A stretch of 7,994 nt of DNA from Methylocystaceae bacterium. Its GTDB lineage: Bacteria; Pseudomonadota; Alphaproteobacteria; Rhizobiales; Beijerinckiaceae. The position numbers and the translations under genes are program-made. The notes under the pieces are model-generated. The model did not search any database. It had not been told where the DNA came from and saw only the letters and a list, made by a program, of their open reading frames with translations. Shown here one piece after another: positions 1 through 5,775 of this stretch. How positions within the stretch are numbered: position 1 is the stretch's first letter; each line of letters opens with the position of its first letter. The stretch is taken from the NCBI GenBank assembly GCA_003152255.1, contig PLZT01000157.1, positions 1 through 7,994 on the forward strand, read 5' to 3'.

Positions 1-156
1 ATTCGCAAAAACCCCGGCGTCTTCGCCAGAATTCGCAGCTTCGCTCACAATATCCTGAGGATAAACCAGACCGACTCCATCGCCCAGGACCGCTACGCCG
101 CCGCTCTCGGAAGACTGGACTTCCTGTTATCCTTGAAATTCAATAGAGAGCGTTGA
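1..156 (+). CDS. ISAs1-type transposase, C-terminal end (5' part outside the window)
   Basis: Frame 1 is open from the first base to a TGA at 154-156 and gives 51 residues. They begin IRKNPGVFARIRSFAHNILR, which matches the C-terminal tail of ISAs1/H-repeat DDE transposases. In that family a conserved Ile-Arg pair is followed by an Ile/Ala-rich helix ending in Asn-Ile-Leu. The catalytic DDE residues lie upstream, outside the window, so integrity cannot be judged. The stop codon overlaps the sequence expected for the element's terminal inverted repeat, which is usual for compact insertion sequences. GC content is moderate and similar to the DNA that follows. Assignment to ISAs1 rather than another DDE family rests on this tail alone. 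Confidence 0.65.
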   Translation: MRKNPGVFARIRSFAHNILRINQTDSIAQDRYAAALGRLDFLLSLKFNRER

Positions 157-165
157 ACAACCCTG
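1..165 (+). mobile_element. right end of an ISAs1-like insertion sequence
   Basis: The transposase tail ends at 156, and 150-165 reads as an insertion-sequence terminus. On the minus strand it starts CAGGGTTGTTCAACG, which resembles the terminal repeats of ISAs1-family elements (from memory of the family). I place the outer edge at 165. The partner inverted repeat and the target duplication are outside the window, so the boundary is inferred. Confidence 0.45.
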
Positions 166-317
166 TGCGAGTCTACGGTTCGAAAAATCCAACTACACTC
201 TGACCGAACCGGGTAACGGATCAAGTACACGAAGTCTACATCCAGACTGGCGTGGTCGTCGAACGTGCGCCATTGGCTTATCTGGCACTCAAACGTAACG
301 ACGGCGGAGGAGTGCAC

Positions 318-584
318 ATGATGAAGTTCGACTTCATGGTGCAGACACGCGATAGGGGCATCGTTACGGTGGCCCGGTCGGTTGCCGTGCCGGACTCAAT
401 CGCTGTATGGCCAATAATTGTTAAGCTCGCGCACAAAATCGACGAGCCGGGGAGCCTGATCCTTGTGGCGAACGAGGCAGGCGAAGTTATCATCCGCATC
501 GGCATCGCTCACGCCCGCAATCTTGCCCCTCTACAACCCGAAGCCATGGGTAGATCAGAGGAAACATTTTCTTTGTTGAATTAA
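318..584 (+). CDS. small conserved alphaproteobacterial protein, possibly DUF6894-like
   Basis: This is an 88-residue protein of unknown function. The frame is open upstream to about position 204 and an ATG exists at 252. I chose the ATG at 318 because GGAGGAG (306-312) lies five bases ahead of it, and because the downstream sequence starts MMKFDFMV, a beta-strand-like opening typical of small alpha/beta proteins. Residues 28-40 form a likely helix. They are followed by two strands around LILVANEAGEVIIRIG, a layout like the short DUF6894 family (strand, helix, Pro-Gly turn, two strands). No signal peptide, membrane segment or catalytic motif is visible. It stands alone between an IS end and an AT-rich inverted repeat that starts directly after its stop codon. 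The family link is tentative; that it is coding is fairly likely. Confidence 0.6.
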   Translation: MMKFDFMVQTRDRGIVTVARSVAVPDSIAVWPIIVKLAHKIDEPGSLILVANEAGEVIIRIGIAHARNLAPLQPEAMGRSEETFSLLN

Positions 585-673
585 TGGAGGTTGTGGAGGC
601 AATGGACGTATTTCCTTAATTATTATATTTTGTTATGATTTATATTTTTATGGAATTGCCTCCACTCCCTCCA
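585..673. repeat. 19-bp imperfect inverted repeat around an AT-rich 51-nt centre
   Basis: Arms 585-603 and 655-673 are reverse complements at 17 of 19 positions; the two mismatches are adjacent in the middle. Each arm holds two TGGAGG units (TGGAGGTTGTGGAGGC on the left), so the whole block has four TGGAGG-type words, two per strand. The 51-nt centre (604-654) is almost entirely A and T. The left arm begins immediately after the stop codon of the preceding gene. There is no T-run after the right arm, so this is not an ordinary terminator. An origin-like, protein-binding or recombination site fits better. Confidence 0.7.
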
Positions 674-676
674 CTT

Positions 677-874
677 TCACCTTTGTACAGCCGGCGTAAG
701 ATTGGAGATAGAGATGCGTTCCTCTTTCAGATTTCCGTGGAGGGTGCTGTCGATCACTTCAACCCACGGCATCATGTCTTCGCCTGGATCGGCAAATTTG
801 CCGATCATAAAAATCTCAGGTTTTGGCGATCTTATCGCTATCCGAGCGAGCACAAGCCACCAATGAGTTTTCGG
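677..874 (-). pseudogene. possible protein remnant or very small ORF downstream of the recombinase
   Basis: On the minus strand the frame is open from just after a TAG (875-877) to a TGA at 677-679. The first ATG, at 808, would give 43 residues beginning MIGKFADPGEDMMPWVEV. The composition, rich in acidic and hydrophobic residues, looks more protein-like than the opposite frame. In-frame residues before the ATG (PKTHWWLVLARIAIRSPKPE) also look coding, so it may be a broken longer gene. No homologue was recognised and no good ribosome site precedes the ATG. The remaining intergenic sequence between 585 and 926 holds the inverted repeat and a perfect palindrome; nothing else was seen there. Confidence 0.25.
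787..806. repeat. 20-bp perfect palindrome
   Basis: The 20 bases centred on AAATTT are exactly self-complementary (GATCGGCAAA and its mirror). No T-run follows on either strand, so a terminator is unlikely. A dimeric regulator operator or a recombination site is possible. It also falls on the first codons of the possible minus-strand ORF at 677-808. Confidence 0.6.
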
Positions 875-926
875 CTAAAGGCCGGGGTGGATGCCGGATA
901 GTTGGAAAAACTCACCTACGGGCCTG

Positions 927-1502
927 TTACGCCGTTATAGAGCCGTTTCCAGTCAGAGGCGACGGCCCCAATGCCCGGTAAACGCTGGCGCGACTGATCT
1001 TGAGCTTATGGGAAATCACGTTGACGCCTTTACCCTCGGCCCTGAGTTTTCGAACAGCTTCAACGTCTATGGACGGTGGTCGCCCTCTATAAACGCCAGC
1101 GGCCTTGGCCTTTGCTATTCCTTCCATTCGTCGTTCCCGGCGTAGGTTGGTTTCAAATTCCGCGAACACCCCAAGCATGTCCAAAAACGCCTTACCGGCC
1201 GCATTGCTGGTGTCGATTGGTTGTTCGGTGGCCTTCAACGTCGCGCCCTTTGTTCGCAATTCCCGTACGATGTCTTGAAGGTCGCCTATGCTCCTCGCCA
1301 AACGGTCAATCCGGGTGACCATGAGAATGTCGCCGGGGCGGATGAAATCCAAAAGGGTCCGAAGTTCCGTCCGGCCATCGCGGGTTGTCCCGGTGATTTT
1401 TTCCTGTCGGATCACCTCGCATCCGGCTTCCTTCAGTTTGGTCACTTGGATGGTGAGGTCTTGATCGGTGGTTGAAACGCGAGCGTATCCATATCTCGCC
1501 AT
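927..1502 (-). CDS. serine recombinase, resolvase/invertase type
   Basis: This 191-residue protein is a typical small serine recombinase of the Hin/Pin/Tn3-resolvase class, which breaks and rejoins DNA through a covalent phosphoserine link. The N-terminal catalytic domain starts MARYGYARVSTTDQDL, and Ser10 in the ARVST motif is the nucleophile. The conserved IRPGDILMVTRIDRLARS stretch (about residues 54-71) holds the Arg/Asp catalytic cluster. The AFLDMLGVFAEFETNLRRER helix (about 104-123) is the long dimer helix, followed by GRPPSID and a C-terminal helix-turn-helix (about 155-178, ending SRASVYRAL). Length and motifs are normal, so it looks functional. ATG at 1502 follows CAGGGG about nine bases upstream. 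No Tn3 transposase, invertible segment or obvious res sites were found. It may act on a nearby site or be a relic of a transposon. Confidence 0.95.
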   Translation of the reverse strand: MARYGYARVSTTDQDLTIQVTKLKEAGCEVIRQEKITGTTRDGRTELRTLLDFIRPGDILMVTRIDRLARSIGDLQDIVRELRTKGATLKATEQPIDTSNAAGKAFLDMLGVFAEFETNLRRERRMEGIAKAKAAGVYRGRPPSIDVEAVRKLRAEGKGVNVISHKLKISRASVYRALGPSPLTGNGSITA

Positions 1503-1603
1503 GCGGCTTGCCCCTGCATTTTGTCTTATTAGGTTTTAGACCATCAGTTTATGGTGCTTCAAAAGTCGGAATTCAACCCAAATAACACGCGATTCATGTC
1601 TCA

Positions 1604-2005
1604 GTGGAGCGTCTCGCTTGGGTAAACCCATATGGACAAATCGGATTGCAACTGGAACGGGAATTTGGCTCAAGTAGACGCCGGAGCGGCAAAACCGACC
1701 GCGCCGACTCAAAACGTTGCTTCCGGGTATCGCGACAAAGAGCGACGATGCCGGTGTGGTGGCTCAAGGTAACCGGGCATTCTCCCGCTTGGCCGATTGG
1801 CACGGCGTCGCAAGCCGCCCTCGCGCGGCGGTTCAACGTGTCCCAGAGCACCATATCGAGGCTTTGCCATGAACGCCGTAAATTTTCGACGTGTCGCCTT
1901 AATGAATCAGAATTAGTCACACTAACCGCTATTTTTTACGAAGCATCTCATTCGAGATTTCCTTTCCCTGCACGAAGTCCAAATGAACCGTGCAGAATAG
2001 GATGA
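1604..2005 (+). CDS. uncertain ORF with a helix-turn-helix-like segment, possibly a relic
   Basis: The frame from a GTG at 1604 gives 133 residues. Residues 68-87 read ASQAALARRFNVSQSTISRL, a convincing helix-turn-helix of the kind at the C-terminus of serine recombinases or in small DNA-binding proteins, encoded by GC-rich codons (about 1805-1864). The sequence on either side looks poor: Arg-rich and unstructured before, and after it the frame runs 58 bases into the end of the convergent ATPase gene. No ribosome site precedes the GTG; an internal ATG at 1748 would retain the motif in 85 residues. I read it as the surviving DNA-binding end of a decayed gene. The opposite frame (1594-1920) shows nothing recognisable. 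No other feature was seen between 1503 and 1947. Confidence 0.3.
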   Translation: MERLAWVNPYGQIGLQLEREFGSSRRRSGKTDRADSKRCFRVSRQRATMPVWWLKVTGHSPAWPIGTASQAALARRFNVSQSTISRLCHERRKFSTCRLNESELVTLTAIFYEASHSRFPFPARSPNEPCRIG

Positions 2006-3474
2006 ACTATAATACGCGTTTGACTCCCTATCATCGTAGTTGTGATAAGCGCCATATCGAGATGAGACCATATAAATCTCTCATTAGTGTTAAATTTAAC
2101 TCCAATAACACCAACTCTATAAAGAATAGCAATTGCCTCTCTCAGAAAATTACCAACTTCTTTATCATCAAACGCGGACTGAGCTGCTTGATATATTGGG
2201 TCGTAATCGATTTGTGGCACAGAAGAGATCGAGAACGCTAATTCGTCTATTTTTTCTACAGCGCACAATTCTTCAAATGACACAGCCTCTTTGCCGATTG
2301 AACTTAGAAAATTTAAGAGTATTTTGAGCGTTGGAAAAGCGCTGCGCCATTCACTTTCTAATGCTTCGCGCCGACCACGTAAATAATCTATTTCAGCCTT
2401 ATAAATCATGTGATTTGTAACTTGATAATGTCCTTCTGCAATCTCAAAACATTGGTTTATAAAGGCAATAACGTCTCTTGGGCGCAGAAGCGTGCGGTCT
2501 AAGATATAGTCAAACGCGTCGTCCTTTCCTACTCTATTTGGGAAAACATCCTCAAAGGAAATAATACCGGCGGTATATTGCCTTTTAAAAAGATACTCAA
2601 TATGCTTGTTTACGAGGTCTTTCAGCTCATCCTTGTTGCACCTAATCTTAATAAAGTAATCCTCAAATTTTTCCTTCTGAAACGTAATGTCCCCTGTCTC
2701 TTGGGCGACTCGCTCCACGATATCAGATCGAAGCGCAACAAGAAGTTTTAAATTTGTAACTTTTCTAAATGCCTTAAGCGACTCTATAAGAGCCCGAATA
2801 AGGCGAAACCTAATCGTGACATCAACCCAACGGTCGTCAAGCTTGTCTATAAGTATATAAAATCTGTTCATATCTGCACTTGTTGCTTGTGCTGAAAGCA
2901 GCTCAATAACACCGTTAAGCTCTGCTAATTGATCAGAGTCTATTATCTTCTTAGAACGAGCCAACAGCCCGCTTTTTTTTTCCGCGCTCAGTTGCTTTCC
3001 GTATTGTCCTCGAGCTTTGAACTTTTGAAAATCTTCGCCCAACTCTGCTTCTACTTTACTTTCTACTTTTTCCGTGATTTCTTTGATATTCTGATCCATG
3101 GTGATCCAGAATCGCCCTTCCCATTGGCGGAGGTATTGTATAGCTTTTTGCTTTCTAGCATCTGCAAAGAATCTTTCAATTAACCGAGCAAACGTCTTTT
3201 TAGATTTGTCTTCGTCGTTAACAGACCAGCGTAGGCGGATAAATTCTATGCAAATTACATGCTTCCACAATACTTGGAACAGCAAATCAAGGTCAGCGCC
3301 GATTGTTTGGAGAAAGTTTAACGCGTCGGAATTTGAGACGTAACTCATCGACATCTCTGAAGGGTCTATTTCAATCGAATGATCGACATTTCGCTCGATG
3401 TAGCGAAGAATTGCAGTTTTTCCAGCTCCGGTTCTTCCGGCGATAACATTCCCGGCGATTGAACATCCATACAA
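1948..3474 (-). CDS. P-loop ATPase, Sll1717 family (main reading frame, N-terminus in another frame)
   Basis: This frame encodes the bulk of a P-loop ATPase of the Sll1717 type. Walker A is GRTGAGKT at residues 13-20. The Walker B-like strand is FYILIDKLDDRW at 205-216, where the family typically has ID-LDD. The family-typical RTLLRPRDVIAFINQCFEIA lies at 327-346, with a C-terminal mostly helical region beyond. No membrane segment or signal peptide is seen, so the protein is cytoplasmic. Known members are uncharacterised ATPases, sometimes near defence or mobile genes, and the substrate is unknown. The true N-terminus is in a neighbouring frame (3450-3602): the first eight residues of this frame are not family-like and join the rest by a one-base slip. 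The gene is AT-rich compared with both flanks, suggesting horizontal gain. With the frame corrected the protein would be about 551 residues, the expected size. Confidence 0.85.
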   Translation of the reverse strand: MYGCSIAGNVIAGRTGAGKTAILRYIERNVDHSIEIDPSEMSMSYVSNSDALNFLQTIGADLDLLFQVLWKHVICIEFIRLRWSVNDEDKSKKTFARLIERFFADARKQKAIQYLRQWEGRFWITMDQNIKEITEKVESKVEAELGEDFQKFKARGQYGKQLSAEKKSGLLARSKKIIDSDQLAELNGVIELLSAQATSADMNRFYILIDKLDDRWVDVTIRFRLIRALIESLKAFRKVTNLKLLVALRSDIVERVAQETGDITFQKEKFEDYFIKIRCNKDELKDLVNKHIEYLFKRQYTAGIISFEDVFPNRVGKDDAFDYILDRTLLRPRDVIAFINQCFEIAEGHYQVTNHMIYKAEIDYLRGRREALESEWRSAFPTLKILLNFLSSIGKEAVSFEELCAVEKIDELAFSISSVPQIDYDPIYQAAQSAFDDKEVGNFLREAIAILYRVGVIGVKFNTNERFIWSHLDMALITTTMIGSQTRIIVHPILHGSFGLRAGKGNLE

Positions 3475-3602
3475 CGCTCAACCGGAGGATATCGTATGAA
3501 GCAATCAAAGAGAAACTCATCGTCTGTTTCTGCCGCGTTGCTGCCAATTGACATGCCATGTTTAAGTACTATTGGATTGCTTCTTTTTGTTGGTTTTGCC
3601 AT
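3450..3602 (-). pseudogene. N-terminal segment of the Sll1717-type ATPase, separated by a frameshift
   Basis: From ATG 3602 this frame reads MAKPTKRSNPIVLKHG, then MSIGSNAAETDDEFLFDCFI and ERCMDVQSPG, the family's usual N-terminus before Walker A (Gly-Ser, Ala-Ala-Glu, acidic patch, then a 'DV-SP' turn). After Pro-Gly (3455-3450) the next family-like residues NVIAGRTGAGK are found in the frame one base back, at 3450 downward. Restoring one A in the short GGGAA run would join 51 residues to residue 9 of the long frame. As read, translation in this frame continues to a stop at 3366 without Walker A. No strong ribosome site precedes ATG 3602; ATG 3554 is an alternative start. Confidence 0.75.
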
Positions 3603-4132
3603 GTGACTAAGACCGCTATTATGTTGCAAGGACGTAATTTCCTCCGAAGAGTTCGAGATTATCCCCATTTGAGGAATGACGTGAGCGATTTCGAGCTGGT
3701 TCCCACAGCTTTGTATAAGGGAGACGGCGACAGGTTCGTTGCGTGAAGGAGCTTGCGTGAATTCAAACACGCGCTCAGCCTTCCATAATGGCGTTTCAGC
3801 GAATTTTGGGCGTCCCCGCGACTGGGGAGGTCGGACCGGCGTGAACCGCCGCCCCTGATGTGATCCTACCCGTGGCGAATAAAGCGTATGGGTCACCGCC
3901 TTTGGCCTAAAACCCCAAGACACTCGACAGGAATCAGAAAAATCGGCTACCGCTCTCGACTTTGGAGCAGGAATCGGCACGTCGAATAGACGCCAGACGT
4001 TAGAACACCACGGGAACAGTTTCCCCCAGAATTCCCCCAGCTTTTAGGGCGATTTCGCTATCTGTTCGCATTTCAAGCGTGGGGGACAAGGGAGAGGGCG
4101 AAAGGAAACCCCTTGAAAAGATTTGGAGAAAC
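3603..4132. other. 530-base stretch with no supported gene
   Basis: One minus-strand frame stays open from about 3980 into the ATPase N-terminus, but its residues are Pro/Arg/Ser-rich and resemble translated non-coding DNA. I see no start signal or domain. Notable sequences are a GC-rich patch with short hairpins near 3815-3850 (CCCGCGACTGGGG and CGGCGTGAACCGCCG) and a tandem direct repeat TTCCCCCAG at about 4020-4039. By the polarity of the tRNA fragment that follows, the part nearest 4132 may be ancestral DNA downstream of the tRNA gene. Confidence 0.5.
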
Positions 4133-4185
4133 TGGTGGGCGGCACAGGGATTGAACCTGTGACCCCTCCCGTGTGAAGGGAGCGC
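4133..4185 (-). tRNA. tRNA-Val(CAC) 3' fragment, probable attachment site of an integrative element
   Basis: Read on the minus strand, 4185-4133 gives the end of the D arm and base 26 (GCG), anticodon arm CTCCC-TTCACAC-GGGAG (anticodon CAC, Val), variable loop, T arm ACAGG-TTCAATC-CCTGT, acceptor strand GCCGCCC, discriminator A and encoded CCA. The 5' acceptor strand and most of the D arm are missing; the upstream sequence has a GGTTGC-GCAACC hairpin instead and cannot fold as a normal tRNA. A clean 3' part of this size is what tyrosine-integrase elements leave at their far end. Because the missing 5' half would lie at higher coordinates, the element should extend rightwards from 4186, with the intact tRNA at its other end beyond the window. 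No integrase gene is visible here. Confidence 0.8.
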
Positions 4186-4188
4186 ATA

Positions 4189-4206
4189 GGTTGCTAGTCC
4201 GCAACC
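4189..4206. repeat. 6-bp inverted repeat next to the tRNA fragment
   Basis: GGTTGC and GCAACC flank a six-base loop, starting four bases beyond the end of the tRNA identity. It could be an integrase arm or core-associated site, or part of a degenerate D arm. This is inferred from position only. Confidence 0.35.
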
Positions 4207-4342
4207 CCAAACGGCCCAATAACGCATGATCGGACAGCCATCGGAGGTGCCGGTGGCGCTGATCGTCGCCGTCACTTGCGACGCGAACAGTTTAATTCGC
4301 GACTTCGTCACCGAACTGCTACGCGTCAATTTTGGCGGGGCG

Positions 4343-4587
4343 AAATTGGCCACCAAGGGAAGCGGCTCGATTTGCATGGCTTTGGTGACATTGCCTGCAT
4401 GCCGTCGCCGCCCCTTTTCATCGATGAACCCGACAACGATATTTAGCCAAAAGCGAAATTCGGCCACATCGAAGCTGAAAATATTTCGCCTTTTCCACCC
4501 CGCGCCCGCACGCGCGCGCCCGAGTCGGCATACCGCTTGAACGAGCATGATTGGGTTGTTGTCGCCGCATTCCCACAAATAGTGCAC
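4343..4587 (-). pseudogene. truncated JAB/MPN-family protein fragment, paralogue of the gene at 7167-7820
   Basis: The minus-strand frame encodes about 82 residues that align with the C-terminal part (about residues 132-214) of the intact JAB protein at 7167-7820. Shared blocks include LWE, PIMLVQ, GWKRRN, RFW and GNVT; by eye a little over half the residues are identical. The JAMM metal-binding half (Glu, His-x-His, Ser-x-x-Asp) is absent. In its place, directly upstream, is the 116-bp repeat, starting at AGTGCAC (4581). The frame has no stop at the homologue's end and runs on through the tRNA fragment to about 4000, so both ends are damaged. The divergence is too large for a recent tandem duplication; two related genes probably arrived or decayed separately. 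Non-functional as a peptidase. Confidence 0.7.
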
Positions 4588-4696
4588 ATCATGAATTTCG
4601 CACTCAATCGAATTTACACCGAATAAGCATGTAGCTGATTGTGTTGGGAATAAGTTGCCGAACAGCATGTTGAGGCGCAACATTATTTTTGACCGC
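4581..4696. repeat. 116-bp direct repeat, copy 1
   Basis: It matches 6955-7070 base for base in length, with only scattered mismatches. The longest shared stretches surround TTCGCACTCAATCGAATTT and GGGAATAAGTTGCCGAACAG, and it ends in ATTATTTTTGACCGC. Similarity stops sharply after 4696. The left edge coincides with the breakpoint of the JAB fragment. No terminal inverted repeats are evident. It could be the remnant end of an insertion sequence (the GGTCAAAA-type words recall IS21-type ends, weakly) or a recombination hot spot. Confidence 0.85.
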
Positions 4697-4716
4697 CAGC
4701 ATCGTTTAGTTATGAT
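4689..4716 (+). promoter_or_regulatory. sigma70-like promoter for the 4779 gene
   Basis: TTGACC (4689-4694) and TATGAT (4711-4716) are separated by 16 bases, each one base from consensus. The -35 lies in the last bases of the 116-bp repeat and the -10 in unique sequence beyond it. The second repeat copy has the same TTGACC but no -10. A start near 4723 would leave a leader of about 55 nt before ATG 4779. Confidence 0.5.
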
Positions 4717-4778
4717 CGCTTGTCCTGCCCCCCCGCCACAATCATTCCAAGCGTGATTTCCACTTCGGAGAAACCAAC

Positions 4779-5048
4779 ATGGCGACGACCTATCTTCCTC
4801 GCGTCACTGCGGCGGATCACGAAGCCTTGCGGCGCTTGGTCGACAACTACCCAGCCAACTCGTACGAAAAATGGCTTTTTCTCCAAGCGAAGGAAATCGC
4901 GAATTGGCAAAGGAGCGGATGGGAAGTCATCTTAATTGATGTCAGTGCGGACGATTTCGTCCGATATTGCCGGGAGACAGGGGCAAGCCCCAACTTCCAC
5001 ACGTTCAGGGGTATCGCCTCTGCCAAGGCAATCGGAAAATTCAGTTGA
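4779..5048 (+). CDS. small conserved hypothetical protein
   Basis: This is an 89-residue soluble protein without signal peptide or membrane segment. ATG 4779 follows GGAGAAA (about 4768-4774) at a suitable distance and a good promoter at 4689-4716. The N-terminal half is a predicted helix pair (DHEALRRLVDNYP, then EKWLFLQAKEIANWQRSG). A short strand WEVILIDVSADDFVRYC and a final helix follow, with basic and small residues near the end. This pattern, helices then 'V-DDF-RYCR', looks like a conserved small protein of alphaproteobacterial plasmids and islands, but I cannot attach a family name. The two cysteine-free ends and lack of motifs give no catalytic hint. The next gene starts 158 bases downstream on the same strand; no terminator was found between them, so co-transcription is possible. 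Confidence 0.7.
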   Translation: MATTYLPRVTAADHEALRRLVDNYPANSYEKWLFLQAKEIANWQRSGWEVILIDVSADDFVRYCRETGASPNFHTFRGIASAKAIGKFS

Positions 5049-5206
5049 TGTCCGCGCAATGAGCCCGGCCCCAAAAGAATCTTCGTTCCCTTTCGTCGAT
5101 CAGTCCGCTTGTCCTCAGAAAGCGCACGCCAAGGAGGATGCTCCCGCGCTGCCGCTTCGCGCCAAGAACGGACATCGGCCACACTCCGCTCTTGTCAAAG
5201 GAGACG

Positions 5207-5563
5207 GTGAGCAAGTATACTGCCAAAATGTGGAGAAGGATTCTTCATGGCTTAGCGATCGTCGCGGCCGTTGTGTCCTTACATGGAAGCGCGCCGGGCT
5301 TGGCCTCGCCCGTGCCTTCTGCGGCATCGTGGTGCCCACACCATCAGCAGATCAGCCACTACTCGCAGTCGCATCATTCAGACCCATCGCGTCCCGCCTT
5401 GCCATGTTGCTCCAGCGCCATGCCGGGCGCGTTCCTTCCGCAAACGACCTTGGAAAAGCTCATGCCGCTCGGCGCGGCGGGACTGATTTTTTGGGAAAAA
5501 GCATTCTTTCTTTCGGGGATTTCCATCCCGCCTGAAATGACGCCGCCTCGACCCTCGGCCTGA
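5207..5563 (+). CDS. exported Cys/His-rich small protein, putative metal-binding
   Basis: I chose the GTG at 5207 because AAAGGAGA (5198-5205) lies directly before it; ATG 5228 has no ribosome site, and ATG 5138 would put 30 extra residues ahead of the signal peptide. The 118-residue product has a basic start (KYTAKMWRR), a hydrophobic core (ILHGLAIVAAVVSL) and a likely signal-peptidase site near LA-SPVPSA, so it should be periplasmic. The mature part has C43, H45-H46, H51, H56-H57 and C67-C68 (WCPHHQQISHYSQSHH, then PCC), and a Pro-rich end PPEMTPPRPSA. Small proteins with this layout often precede copper or heavy-metal RND efflux operons in proteobacteria. Here no pump follows, so it is an orphan or a remnant of such an operon. 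Metal binding is inferred from residue content. Confidence 0.65.
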   Translation: MSKYTAKMWRRILHGLAIVAAVVSLHGSAPGLASPVPSAASWCPHHQQISHYSQSHHSDPSRPALPCCSSAMPGAFLPQTTLEKLMPLGAAGLIFWEKAFFLSGISIPPEMTPPRPSA

Positions 5564-5759
5564 TCTTTCGTCCCGCTCCGCGCGACTGCCTTTCGGCGTT
5601 CGCGTCGGCGCGCTCATTCGAATTCAGGGTCGGACCATCTGTTCAAAGTACTCGAGCGCGCGCCGCTGCTGGCGTGGTCATCTCGTCATGGGCGTTTGCC
5701 GCCCCCCTCTCTCGGTCTCGCGATGGCGTCGCCGATGGAGTCACAGGGCTGCGCGACCA

Positions 5760-5774
5760 CAAGTTGGAAACTTG
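5760..5774. promoter_or_regulatory. short inverted repeat just before a start codon
   Basis: CAAGTT and AACTTG flank three bases (GGA) and end one base before ATG 5776. The hairpin covers the place where a ribosome site would be, so it could be an operator or could hamper translation. The repeat is short and may be chance. Confidence 0.3.
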
Positions 5775-5775
5775 A

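Noticed and set aside
635..901. Plus-strand ORF of 88 residues
   Set aside because: It starts in the AT-rich core and runs across the right arm of the inverted repeat and the palindrome; it has no ribosome site, no motif, and a low-complexity Pro/Leu start.
1913..1925. TTAGT-CAC-ACTAA palindrome as a terminator of the ATPase gene
   Set aside because: The stem is only five AT-rich pairs and no T-run follows in the gene's direction.
3603..3980. Upstream extension of the ATPase N-terminal frame
   Set aside because: The frame is open but its residues are Pro/Arg/Ser-rich and unlike the family; the family-like sequence begins at the Met at 3602.
4133..4216. Complete tRNA gene using GGGCCGT as 5' acceptor strand
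   Set aside because: Six of seven acceptor pairs could form, but the D region is about nine bases too long and lacks the conserved D-arm sequence.
4226..4540. Plus-strand ORF of 104 residues
   Set aside because: It lies antisense to the JAB-like fragment, whose frame is supported by protein similarity to the intact copy.
4936..5535. Plus-strand ORF of 199 residues
   Set aside because: It overlaps two better-supported genes in other frames that have ribosome sites; its composition is that of a GC-rich shadow frame.
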